Assembly (NCBI GenBank): GCA_030146875.1
Contig: JASLAX010000227.1
Coordinates: 1-37,170 of the forward strand
Source: Longimicrobiaceae bacterium
GTDB taxonomy: Bacteria > Gemmatimonadota > Gemmatimonadetes > Longimicrobiales > Longimicrobiaceae
Length of the DNA: 37,170 bases
Direction of reading: 5' to 3'
Numbering within the stretch: position 1 is the first letter of the stretch; each line of letters starts with the position of its first letter. The position numbers and the translations under genes are program-made. Of the stretch, positions 15,354 through 22,424 are shown in pieces. Under the pieces are notes generated by a model that made no database searches, had not been told where the DNA came from, and saw only the letters and a list, made by a program, of their open reading frames with translations.

Positions 15354-15986
15354 ATGAGATCCCTCCTCTCCGCCCTCGTCGTCCTCCTCGCCGCCGCCCC
15401 GCAGGCCGCGGCGCAGCGGGGGAACTTCTCCGACATCACCGGCCCCATCGTCACCTCCGGGAACACGGCGGGGGGCACGGCGGGCGGCGCCCGCGGGCCC
15501 ACGGCGGGGCGGCGGGCCGTGCTGGTGGTGGAGGACGGGAGCGTGACCTTCGCCTCGCGCGAGGTGGCCTGCGCCGTGGACTCGGCCATGCACCGGGTGC
15601 TCGCCGAGCTGCGCCGGCCCGCGGCCGCCCCCGAGCCCCTGCGCCTCGCCCGCCTGGAGGTGGCGGAGCTGCTGGAGGGAACGCGCGACACCCTCTCCCG
15701 CGTGGCGGGCGAGACCGGCCTGGTCCTGCCGGACGGCGAGTACGCCGGACCGGCGGACGCCCTGGTGGAGGCCCTGCACGGGCTGGCGCGGCTCCCGAGC
15801 GGCTGCGGCGAGCGGGAGCGCCGCATGCCCGACGCCCGCGCCTGGGCCGAGGCGTTCGAGGACTACTCCGGCTACGTGGAAGGCGCGCCGGCCGCGCTGC
15901 TGGACCCGGAGCGCCACACCATCTGGGTGATCCACCACGCCCTGGGGAGCATCGTGTCCGCCGCCACCCGGACCGCCGAACGGTGA
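15354..15986 (+). CDS. Secreted protein of unknown function, coupled to the RiPP B1 gene
   Basis: 210 residues with a clear signal peptide (MRSLLSALVVLLAAAPQAAA) and a Gly/Thr-rich linker. A mainly helical region with two Cys (EVACAVD and PSGCGER) follows, ending in ERHTIWVIHHALGS. No catalytic triad or known domain was recognised. In particular the Cys-His-Asp pattern and AHAW motif of lasso B2 peptidases are absent. The start is one base after the barrel stop, and the stop overlaps the GTG start of the PqqD-like gene by four bases. The gene therefore is transcribed and probably translated with the RiPP machinery. A periplasmic helper is possible; a chance operon neighbour is the alternative. 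Confidence 0.7.
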   Translation: MRSLLSALVVLLAAAPQAAAQRGNFSDITGPIVTSGNTAGGTAGGARGPTAGRRAVLVVEDGSVTFASREVACAVDSAMHRVLAELRRPAAAPEPLRLARLEVAELLEGTRDTLSRVAGETGLVLPDGEYAGPADALVEALHGLARLPSGCGERERRMPDARAWAEAFEDYSGYVEGAPAALLDPERHTIWVIHHALGSIVSAATRTAER

Positions 15987-16291
15987 GCGAGGCCGTTCCG
16001 CCGCCGCTGGGGCCGGCCTCGGTCGTGCGCGCCGCCCGCGAGCAGCTCTCGGCCGAGGTGGGCGACGAGGTGGTGATCCTGAACCTGGGCGACGAGGTGT
16101 ACTACGGCCTGGACGGCGCCGGCGCGCTGGTCTGGGGCCTGATGGCCGAGCCGCGGCGCGTGGAGGAGCTCCGCGACGCCGTGGTCTCCGCCTTCGAGGT
16201 GGAGGCCGACGAGGCGCAGCGCGACCTGCTCGCGCTGTTGGACGAGCTGGCGGAGCGGGGGCTGGTGGAGGTCCTGCCCTCCGGCGCCTGA
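15983..16291 (+). CDS. PqqD-type RiPP recognition protein (lasso B1)
   Basis: 102 residues. The fold pattern is PqqD-like: N-terminal strands (LSAEVGDEVVILNLGDEVYYGLDGAGALVW) followed by a three-helix part (AEPRRVEELRDAVVSAFEV ... LLALLDELAERGLVEVLP). Standalone PqqD-like proteins bind the leader peptide and deliver it to the peptidase and cyclase in lasso peptide biosynthesis. The Y-x-x-P ... L leader motif they bind is present in all four precursors downstream. It starts at GTG 15983 overlapping the previous gene and lies 10 bp before the cyclase gene. No peptidase domain is fused to it, although in many lasso clusters B1 is followed or fused to B2. Confidence 0.88.
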   Translation: MSEAVPPPLGPASVVRAAREQLSAEVGDEVVILNLGDEVYYGLDGAGALVWGLMAEPRRVEELRDAVVSAFEVEADEAQRDLLALLDELAERGLVEVLPSGA

Positions 16292-16301
16292 GCGCCCCCT
16301 C

Positions 16302-18119
16302 GTGAGCCGCTTCGCCGGCGTCGTCCGCCTGGACGGTGCCCCCGCCGACGCGGGCATCCTCCGCCCGCTCTCCGCCGCCCTCCGCCTCCCCGGCGGAGAG
16401 GACGTCGCCACCCGCGTGGAGGGCTCCGCCGCCCTCGCCCACTCCCTCCTCCTCCCCTCCCCCGCCTCGCCCGGCGACCGCGGCCCCGCCACCCTGGACG
16501 GGAGCGCGTGGATCGTCGCGTCCGCGCGCGTGGACGCGCGCGCCGGCCTGCTCCGCGACCTCCGCGCCGCCGGCCGCCCCGTCGACCCCGCCGCCGACGA
16601 CGCCGCGCTCCTCCTGCACGCCTGGCACGCCTGGCGCGACGCCCTCCCCGAGCGCGTGCTGGGGGACTTTGCCCTGGCGGTGTGGGACGCCGCCCGCGGA
16701 CGCCTGCTCCTGGCCCGCGACCCCTTCGGCGTGCGCCCGCTCTACCACGCGCGGGCCGGCGACTCCCTGGTCTTCTCCAACACGCTCGCGGCCGTGCTGG
16801 CGCATCCCGGCGTGGAGCCCGCGCTGGACGAGGGCGCGGTCGCCGAGCACCTGCTCTTCGGCCAGCGGCAGGACCCGGCGGGCACCGCGTTCGCCGGGGT
16901 GCGCGCCCTGCCCCCCGGACACCGCCTGGTGGCCGACGCGGGCGGGGTGCGGGTGGAGCGCTGGTGGACCGTGCCCCGGCCGGAGCCGCTGGTCCTCTCG
17001 GGCCCGCGGGCGTACGCGGCGGCCTTCCGCGAGGTGTTCGGCGCCGCCGTGGCGGACCGGCTGGCGCCGGAGGGCGAGACGGCGATCCTGTTGAGCGGCG
17101 GCCGCGACTCGGTGGCCGTGGCGCAGGCGGCGGTCGGCGCGGGCGGCTCCCTGCGGGGCGTGACGATGGTCTACGACCGCATCATGCCCCACGAGGAGCG
17201 GCGCTACGCCGGGATGGCGGCCGAGGTCCTCCGCTTTCCGGTCTGCTTCGTCCCGGCGGACGGCGTGCGGATGTTCGAGGGGTGGGGCACCCCCGCGCTG
17301 GACCGCCCGGAGCCGGTGGACAATCCCCTGCTGGCGACCGACGTGGAGCTGAGGGCGCGGGCCGCGGCCGCCTCGGGCGTGGTGCTGACGGGGATCGGGG
17401 CCGACGGCGCGCTGCGGGAGTCGCGCGCCCGGCTCGCCGCGCTGCTGGCCGGCGGGCGTCCGCTGCGGGCGGCTCGCGAGGCGGCGGAGTACGTTCGCGT
17501 CCACCGCCGCCTGCCCCGGCCGGGCTTCCGGACCCTCCGGCGCCGGCGGGCCGGCCTCTTCTCCACGACGCCGTACCCCGCGTGGCTGGAGCCGGAGTTC
17601 GAGCGCCGCCTGGACCTGCGCGCGCGGTGGGAGGAGGGGAACCGTCCCCTGGACGTGGACCACCCCCTGCGGCCGGAGGCGGCGGGCCAGCTCTCGTCCC
17701 CGCTCTGGGCCCGCACCCTGGAGGGGTTCGACCCCGGCGTGACCGGGATCCCGCTGGAGGGGCGCCATCCGTTCCTGGACGTCCGGGTCGTGCGGTTCCT
17801 GCTCTCCGTTCCCCCCGCGCAGTGGTACAACGACAAGGGCCTCCTTCGCCTGCTGCTGGCGGTCGACCTTCCGCCGGAGTTCCTGCGGCGGCAGAAGGCA
17901 CCGCTGGCCGAGGATCCCTACCTGGCCTGCCACGCCGCCGATCCGGCGGGGTGGCTGGGGGGAAGGGCTCCCTCGGCGGCGGTGGACGCGTGGGTGCGCC
18001 GCGCCGCGCTCCCCCGCTGGGCGGGCGGCGGCGCCGACGCCCCGGTGGCGGAGCCGTGGCTCCACCTGAGGCCCCTCACCCTCTCTCTCTGGCTGGAGCG
18101 GCGCGCGACGCGGCGCTGA
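16302..18119 (+). CDS. Asparagine-synthetase-like lasso cyclase
   Basis: 605 residues, typical for lasso C proteins. The N-terminal glutaminase-like domain starts MSRFAGVV, so the catalytic Cys2 of true AsnB is replaced by Ser and ammonia production from glutamine is not expected. The rest of that domain is recognisable (LGDFALAVWDAARGRLLLARDPFGVRPLYHA). The synthetase domain has the ATP-pyrophosphate loop LLSGGRDSVAVA at about 263, TGIGADGALRESR, and GRHPFLDVRVVRFLL late. The enzyme would adenylate an Asp/Glu side chain of the precursor and close an isopeptide ring with the core N-terminus. GTG start at 16302. Four precursor genes follow directly. Lasso cyclisation is inferred from family and context. 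Confidence 0.88.
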   Translation: MSRFAGVVRLDGAPADAGILRPLSAALRLPGGEDVATRVEGSAALAHSLLLPSPASPGDRGPATLDGSAWIVASARVDARAGLLRDLRAAGRPVDPAADDAALLLHAWHAWRDALPERVLGDFALAVWDAARGRLLLARDPFGVRPLYHARAGDSLVFSNTLAAVLAHPGVEPALDEGAVAEHLLFGQRQDPAGTAFAGVRALPPGHRLVADAGGVRVERWWTVPRPEPLVLSGPRAYAAAFREVFGAAVADRLAPEGETAILLSGGRDSVAVAQAAVGAGGSLRGVTMVYDRIMPHEERRYAGMAAEVLRFPVCFVPADGVRMFEGWGTPALDRPEPVDNPLLATDVELRARAAAASGVVLTGIGADGALRESRARLAALLAGGRPLRAAREAAEYVRVHRRLPRPGFRTLRRRRAGLFSTTPYPAWLEPEFERRLDLRARWEEGNRPLDVDHPLRPEAAGQLSSPLWARTLEGFDPGVTGIPLEGRHPFLDVRVVRFLLSVPPAQWYNDKGLLRLLLAVDLPPEFLRRQKAPLAEDPYLACHAADPAGWLGGRAPSAAVDAWVRRAALPRWAGGGADAPVAEPWLHLRPLTLSLWLERRATRR

Positions 18120-18132
18120 GCCGCGGGGGCCC

Positions 18133-18285
18133 ATGCGCGAAGACGGCGGGACGGAGCAGCGGCGGCCCTACCGCTCCCCGAGGCTCAAGGTGTACGGCGA
18201 CGCCCGGTCGCTGACCGGCTCCAGCGGAGGCAACTCCGGGAAGAACGACAAGGGCGGCGGGAACGACAAGACCTCCTTCACGTAG
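18133..18285 (+). CDS. Lasso-like precursor peptide 1
   Basis: 50 residues, 13 bp after the cyclase stop. The leader carries the lasso motif YRSPRLKVYGD and ends in SLT at residues 26-28. The 22 residues after LT begin GSS, continue GGNSGKND (residues 32-39), then KGGGND, and end KTSFT. Conserved Asp39 is the likely ring acceptor: it is residue 8 if Gly32 is the free N-terminus, but residue 10 if the usual Thr(-2) rule holds. The only precursor with Lys before ND and the only one lacking Leu directly after LT. Start ATG 18133; the ribosome site is weak. Confidence 0.82.
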   Translation: MREDGGTEQRRPYRSPRLKVYGDARSLTGSSGGNSGKNDKGGGNDKTSFT

Positions 18286-18340
18286 CCGCCGCAAACGGAC
18301 GCCCCGCGTCCCTTCCCTTCCACCGGGGCGCCGGGGCGGG

Positions 18341-18346
18341 TATACT
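18341..18346 (+). promoter_or_regulatory. Possible -10 box of an internal promoter before precursor 2
   Basis: TATACT stands out in a GC-rich gap of 141 bp between precursors 1 and 2. No good -35 is seen 17 bp upstream (TTCCAC). It could give extra precursor transcription, but may be chance. Confidence 0.25.
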
Positions 18347-18426
18347 CGTGGCCTTCCCAGCCAGTCGCCCCCCGGGGCCGACACCAGCTCGGCCGCGAGC
18401 CGCGCGCGACCCCGAACCCGTCCACC

Positions 18427-18582
18427 GTGCACCCTCACCTCCCCCTCTCCGGCGGGCGTCGCCCGTACCGCGCGCCACGTCTGAAGACGTACGGAGACCT
18501 GCCGACGCTGACGCTCGCCAACGGCGGCAACTCCGGGATGAACGACATGGGTGGGGGGCGGGACAAGACGGGGTACGGCTGA
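18427..18582 (+). CDS. Lasso-like precursor peptide 2
   Basis: 51 residues from a GTG at 18427; no in-frame ATG is available upstream, and the leader length (29 to LT) agrees with the other three. Leader motif YRAPRLKTYGD, ending TLT. After LT: LAN, then GGNSGMND, MGGGRD, KTGYG, again 22 residues in total. Asp at the end of GGNSGMND is the likely ring-closing residue. The conserved Thr four residues from the end (KTGYG) is a candidate for phosphorylation or another modification. Closest in core to precursor 1. Confidence 0.82.
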   Translation: MHPHLPLSGGRRPYRAPRLKTYGDLPTLTLANGGNSGMNDMGGGRDKTGYG

Positions 18583-18766
18583 GCCCCTCGCCGCGGGACG
18601 GGGCGCCGCGACGGCTCCGGCGAGGAACGCCGTCGCGGGAGGAAGCGTGCCGCGCCGTCGCGTCCGCAGCCCACGGCGCTTCCGCTTTCGCGTTGTGGAC
18701 CTTATCGTTAGAGCTGGTTGACGTCGCTCTTCGCTCGCGGCGTCTCTACTCCTGCCCAGGCGCCCC

Positions 18767-18919
18767 ATGCCCGCTCCGCCCGTCGCCCCGTTCCGCCGCG
18801 CCTACGCGCCCCCGCGCCTCAGGACCTATGGCGACCTGGTGGCGCTCACGCTGAAGAACGGCGGCGTGGACGGGATGAACGACCAGGGCGCCGGGCCCGA
18901 CAAGACGAGCTTCGGCTGA
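18767..18919 (+). CDS. Lasso-like precursor peptide 3
   Basis: 50 residues from ATG 18767. The leader motif is YAPPRLRTYGD and it ends ALT. After LT: LKN, GGVDGMND, QGAGPD, KTSFG (22 residues). It is the most divergent core: VD replaces NS inside the ring region, adding a second acidic residue, and Ala/Pro appear in the tail. The extra Asp would be residue 4 (from GG) or 6 (Thr-2 register), neither a known lasso ring size, so the shared Asp remains the better acceptor. Precursors 2 and 3 are 184 bp apart. Confidence 0.82.
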   Translation: MPAPPVAPFRRAYAPPRLRTYGDLVALTLKNGGVDGMNDQGAGPDKTSFG

Positions 18920-18993
18920 GCCGGCCGGGCGCCCCCGTCCGGCGCTCCTTCGCCCGCGGGGCCTCGCGCCCCGCCCTCCGATCCGTTCCTGGC

Positions 18994-19152
18994 ATGCACA
19001 CCCACTCGCTCCCGCCCGCGCCTCCGCGCCGGCCGTACCGTGCCGCGCGCGTCGAGACGTACGGCGACCTCCGCGCCCTGACCCTCGTCTCGGGCGGCAA
19101 CGCCGGGATAAACGACACGGGCGGCGGCAACGACGAGACCGCGTTCGTGTGA
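18994..19152 (+). CDS. Lasso-like precursor peptide 4
   Basis: 52 residues from ATG 18994. Leader motif YRAARVETYGD (Ala in place of Pro, Val in place of Leu) ending ALT. After LT: LVS, GGNAGIND, TGGGND, ETAFV (22 residues). The conserved Thr four from the end is kept although Lys before it becomes Glu. Its stop overlaps the GTG start of the HPr-kinase-like gene, so production of precursor 4 is translationally linked to the tailoring genes. The leader is the weakest match to the Y-x-x-P motif and may bind B1 less well. Confidence 0.82.
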   Translation: MHTHSLPPAPPRRPYRAARVETYGDLRALTLVSGGNAGINDTGGGNDETAFV

Positions 19153-20123
19153 GCGAACCCGCGGCCTACCGCGCCTACGGCCTCTCGCTGGTCTCCGAAC
19201 GTCCGCTCCCCGGCCTCCTCCCGGACTCCCGTCCGGGACCGGAGGCCGTCCGCGTTCGCCTGGGCCCCCTCCCGCCGTGGGCCTCCGGCGACGCCGTCCT
19301 CCGCGCCCCGCTGCGCCACGTCTCGGCCGAGGGCGCCGGCGGCCGCCCCACGCTGCGGGTCCACGTCGTCGGCGCGGACGGGGCGCTGCTGCTGGACTAC
19401 GCCGACGGGACCCGCTTCGCGCTGGACGGGACCGGCACGGAGGTGTGGGCCGACTGGACGGAGGCGACGACGTTCGAGGACACCGCGACGTACCTCCTCG
19501 GGCCCGTCCTGGGCCTCCTGCTCCGCCTGCGCGGCATGCTGGCCGTCCACGCCGGCGCGGTGGAGGTGGACGGACGGGCGATTCTCCTCTCCGGCCCGGC
19601 GGGCGCCGGGAAGTCGACCACGACCGCCGCCCTGGCGCTCGCGGGACACCCCGTGCTGACGGACGACGTCGCCGCGCTGCGGGAGGACGCGGCCGGCGGG
19701 TGGAGCGTGCTCCCGGCGTTTCCGCGCGTGCGGCTCTGGCCGGACTCCGCCGGGGCGCTGTTCGGCTCGGCGGACGCGCTGCCGCCGATCACGCCCGGCT
19801 GGGACAAGCGCCGGCTCGACCTGGGCGAGGAGGGCCTGCGGTTCTCGGACCGGGCCGTTCCGCTGGGTGCCGTCTACCTCCTCGCCGAGCGGGAGGACGG
19901 CGCGGACGCCCCGCGCGTGGAGCCGCTGGCGCCCGCGGAGGCGCTGCTGGCGCTGGTGGCCGCGGCGTTCGGGTCGCCGCTGCTGGACGCGGAGGCGCGC
20001 GGGCGCGAGCTTCAGGCGCTGGGACGGGTGGCGGGCCGGATCCCGGTGCGGCGGCTGGTGCCGCACGCCGACCCCGCGCGCCTCCCCGACGCGCTCCGCG
20101 TCCTCCTCGCCGACCCGCGCTGA
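19149..20123 (+). CDS. HPr-kinase-like protein, candidate RiPP tailoring kinase
   Basis: 324 residues from GTG 19149. A ~115-residue N-terminal region of unknown function precedes an HPr-kinase/PEPCK-like domain: HAGAVEVDGRAILLSGPAGAGKSTTT (P-loop at about 149-156), then HPVLTDDVAAL with the paired Asp typical of HPr kinases. Homologues in lasso clusters of the paeninodin type phosphorylate a C-terminal Ser of the precursor. All four precursors here keep a Thr four residues from the end, a reasonable target. True HPr kinase is unlikely because the regulatory context (PTS genes) is missing. Substrate is inferred. Confidence 0.82.
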   Translation: MSEPAAYRAYGLSLVSERPLPGLLPDSRPGPEAVRVRLGPLPPWASGDAVLRAPLRHVSAEGAGGRPTLRVHVVGADGALLLDYADGTRFALDGTGTEVWADWTEATTFEDTATYLLGPVLGLLLRLRGMLAVHAGAVEVDGRAILLSGPAGAGKSTTTAALALAGHPVLTDDVAALREDAAGGWSVLPAFPRVRLWPDSAGALFGSADALPPITPGWDKRRLDLGEEGLRFSDRAVPLGAVYLLAEREDGADAPRVEPLAPAEALLALVAAAFGSPLLDAEARGRELQALGRVAGRIPVRRLVPHADPARLPDALRVLLADPR

Positions 20124-20130
20124 CGGCTCG

Positions 20131-21270
20131 ATGTACGACCTGCTCGACTACGGGAAGATGCTGCTGGACCGGGGCCGCGTGGAGGCGTACGCCGCGGCCC
20201 TGCGCGCCGTGGTCTCCCCCGGCTGCACGGTGCTGGAGATCGGCACGGGGACGGGCGTCTTCGCGCTGCTGGCCGCGAAGCTGGGCGCCGCGACCGTGCA
20301 CGCCGTGGAGACCGACGACGTGGTCCAGGTCGCGCGCGACACCGCCGCCGCCAACGGGCTCGCCGACCGTATCGTCTTCCACCAGGCGCGCTCGCAGGAC
20401 GTGACGCTGGACCGGCCGGCGGACGTGCTGCTCTCCGACCTGCGGGGCGTGGTCCCGTTCTTCCAGACCAACGTCCAGACCGTGGCGGACGCACGGCGGC
20501 GGCTGCTGGCCCCCGGCGCGCGCGTGGTCGCCCGGCGCGACGTGGTCCGCGCCGCGGTGGTCGAGTCGGCCGAGAGCTACCGCCGCTTCGGCGAGGCGTG
20601 GGACGGCGAGGCGCTGGGCCTGGACCTCTCCCCCGTCCTGCGGAAGGCGACGAGCCGCACGGTGCAGACGCGCGCGCGGCCCGAGGAGCTGCTGACCGCC
20701 CCCGCGGACTGGGCCGAGATCGACTACGCGGCTGTGGAGTCGCCGGATGCGGAGGGCGAGCTGGCGTGGACGGCGGAGCGCGCCGGGACGGCGCACGGCT
20801 TCGTCGCCTGGTTCGACTCGGAGCTGGCGGAGGGGATCCGCATCTCCAACGCGCCGGGCTCGGGCCACATCTACGGAACGCTCTTCTTCCCCTGGGAGCG
20901 CCCGGTCGGGGTGGAGGCGGGGGACCGCGTCCGCGTGGACCTGCGCGCCCGCCACGTGGCCGGCGACTACGTGTGGAGCTGGGACACGCGGGTGGAGGAG
21001 GCGGGGACGGGGCGCGAGAAGGCCGCCTTCCGCCAGACCACGGCCTTCGCCGCGCTGCCCACGCTGGACGGCCTGCGCCGCTCGCACGACGCCTACGTCC
21101 CCTCCCCGGCCGACGCCGAGGTGGACGCGGCCGTGCTGGCGCTGGTGGACGGCCGCCGCTCGGTGGGCGAGATCGCCCGCGCGCTGGCGGACCGCTTCCC
21201 GGAGCGCTTCCCCGGCTGGCGCGAGGCGGTGGGGCAGGTGGGGAGGCTGGTGCGGGAGCGCGGCCTCTGA
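20131..21270 (+). CDS. PRMT-like methyltransferase with a C-terminal PqqD-like domain
   Basis: 379 residues from ATG 20131, seven bases after the kinase stop. The SAM-binding Rossmann part has VLEIGTGTGVFALLAAKLGA (about 32-51) and an acidic end of strand 2 (AVETDD). It is followed by a PRMT-like region (ADVLLSDLRGVVPFF) and a beta-rich domain (HGFVAWFDSELAEGI ... SGHIYGTLFFPW) as in protein arginine methyltransferases. The last ~60 residues (VDAAVLALVDGRRSVGEIARAL ... LVRERGL) resemble the helical half of PqqD proteins, so the enzyme may hold a leader on its own. The PRMT double-E loop is not conserved, and the methylated atom cannot be predicted. Confidence 0.8.
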   Translation: MYDLLDYGKMLLDRGRVEAYAAALRAVVSPGCTVLEIGTGTGVFALLAAKLGAATVHAVETDDVVQVARDTAAANGLADRIVFHQARSQDVTLDRPADVLLSDLRGVVPFFQTNVQTVADARRRLLAPGARVVARRDVVRAAVVESAESYRRFGEAWDGEALGLDLSPVLRKATSRTVQTRARPEELLTAPADWAEIDYAAVESPDAEGELAWTAERAGTAHGFVAWFDSELAEGIRISNAPGSGHIYGTLFFPWERPVGVEAGDRVRVDLRARHVAGDYVWSWDTRVEEAGTGREKAAFRQTTAFAALPTLDGLRRSHDAYVPSPADAEVDAAVLALVDGRRSVGEIARALADRFPERFPGWREAVGQVGRLVRERGL

Positions 21271-22424
21271 TGCCCGCAGCGGAGCGCGAGGTCCTGCTCC
21301 TCTGCGCCCGCCTGGCGCTGCCGGAGGGTGGAGCGGCGCGGCTGCGCGCCCTCCTCGCCGCGGTGGACGGCGACCGGCTCCTCGCCCTCGCCGCGCGCAA
21401 CGGGGCCACGGGCTTCCTCCATCGCCACCTCTCCGCCCTGGGGGAGGACGGAGGGGCGGCGGAGCTGCGCGCCCGCGCCGCCGCCCGGGCGGGAGAGGAC
21501 GCCCGGCGCTCGCTGGCGATGACCGCGGAGCTGCTGCGCCTGCTGGACGTCCTGGCCGCCGCCGGCGTCCGCGCACTGCCGTACAAGGGCCCCGCGCTGG
21601 GGGTGGCGGCATACGGAGACCCCGCGCTGCGCCCGTACAACGACCTGGACCTCCTGGTGGCGGAGGCGGAGATCGACCGCGGCTCCGCCGCGCTCGCGGC
21701 GGCGGGGTACGCGCCGGAGCACGACCTGGCGGGCCGGCACGACGCGCTCTTCCGCAGGGTGGACGGCGACTACCCGTTCGTGGGGAGCGCGACGGGGACG
21801 CGGGTGGAGGTCCACGCCCGCGCGTCCTCGCGCCGCTTCGGCGTGGCGCTGGAGGCCGACGCGCTGCTGGCGCGCGCGGGCACCGTGCGCCTGGCCGGGC
21901 GCGACGTTCCCGCCGCCGCCCCCGCCGACCTGGGCGTGATCCTCTGCGTCCACGGCGCCAAGCACCGCTGGGAGCGGCTGGAGTGGGTGACGGCGCTCGC
22001 CGAGCTGCTGCGTCGGGGAAGCCTCGACGCCGACGCCCTCGTCCTCCGTGCCACGGACGCGGGGGGACGACGCGCCGCGCTCCTGGGCCTGCTCCTGGCC
22101 CGCACGCTGCTGGACGCGCCGCTCCCGCGCTCCGCCCGGGCCGCCGCCATGGCCGACGCCGGGCTGGCGCGGCTGGCGGCGCAGGCCGACGCGCGTATGT
22201 TCCGTCCGCCGGCCGCGGACGAGCCCGACGGCACCGCCCCCAACCTGCTCTTCAACCTGCGACTCGCCGACTCCCCCGCCGCGCGCCTGCGCCTGGCCGC
22301 CCGCTGGCTCTTCGTGCCGACCCCGGAGGACTGGGCGTGGCTGCCGCTCCCGGCGCCGCTGCAGGCCGCCGCGCGCCCGGTGCGGCTGCTGGCCCGCTAC
22401 GCCCGCCCGGGAGGGCCGCGGTGA
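21270..22424 (+). CDS. Nucleotidyltransferase-like protein (PF14907 type)
   Basis: 384 residues, start codon overlapping the methyltransferase stop (TGATG). The central signature is LPYKGPALGVAAYGDPALRPYNDLDLLV (about 104-129), with the D-x-D metal pair of the polymerase-beta nucleotidyltransferase fold. CVHGAKHRWERLEWV follows in the C-terminal part. This uncharacterised family recurs in lasso-peptide clusters with HPr-kinase-like genes. It may transfer a nucleotide or other group to the peptide or to a phosphate on it, or act regulatorily; no reaction is established to my knowledge. Tightly placed between methyltransferase and exporter genes. Confidence 0.82.
   Translation: MPAAEREVLLLCARLALPEGGAARLRALLAAVDGDRLLALAARNGATGFLHRHLSALGEDGGAAELRARAAARAGEDARRSLAMTAELLRLLDVLAAAGVRALPYKGPALGVAAYGDPALRPYNDLDLLVAEAEIDRGSAALAAAGYAPEHDLAGRHDALFRRVDGDYPFVGSATGTRVEVHARASSRRFGVALEADALLARAGTVRLAGRDVPAAAPADLGVILCVHGAKHRWERLEWVTALAELLRRGSLDADALVLRATDAGGRRAALLGLLLARTLLDAPLPRSARAAAMADAGLARLAAQADARMFRPPAADEPDGTAPNLLFNLRLADSPAARLRLAARWLFVPTPEDWAWLPLPAPLQAAARPVRLLARYARPGGPR

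Noticed and set aside
15354..15986. Candidate B2 leader peptidase
   Set aside because: It has a signal peptide and lacks the Cys-His-Asp arrangement and the AHAW-type motif, so it would be outside the cytoplasm and without the known active site.
16302..18119. Genuine asparagine synthetase B
   Set aside because: Cys2 is replaced by Ser and the gene stands beside PqqD-like and lasso leader-bearing precursor genes, so a cyclase role fits better.
18583..18766. Promoter between precursors 2 and 3 (TTGACG and TTATCG-like patches)
   Set aside because: Hexamers are present but none pair at a 16-18-bp spacing.
18718..19152. A 144-codon reading of the region of precursors 3 and 4
   Set aside because: It ends with the true precursor 4 sequence. 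Upstream residues do not resemble anything, and the internal ATG at 18994 gives a leader of the same length as the other precursors.
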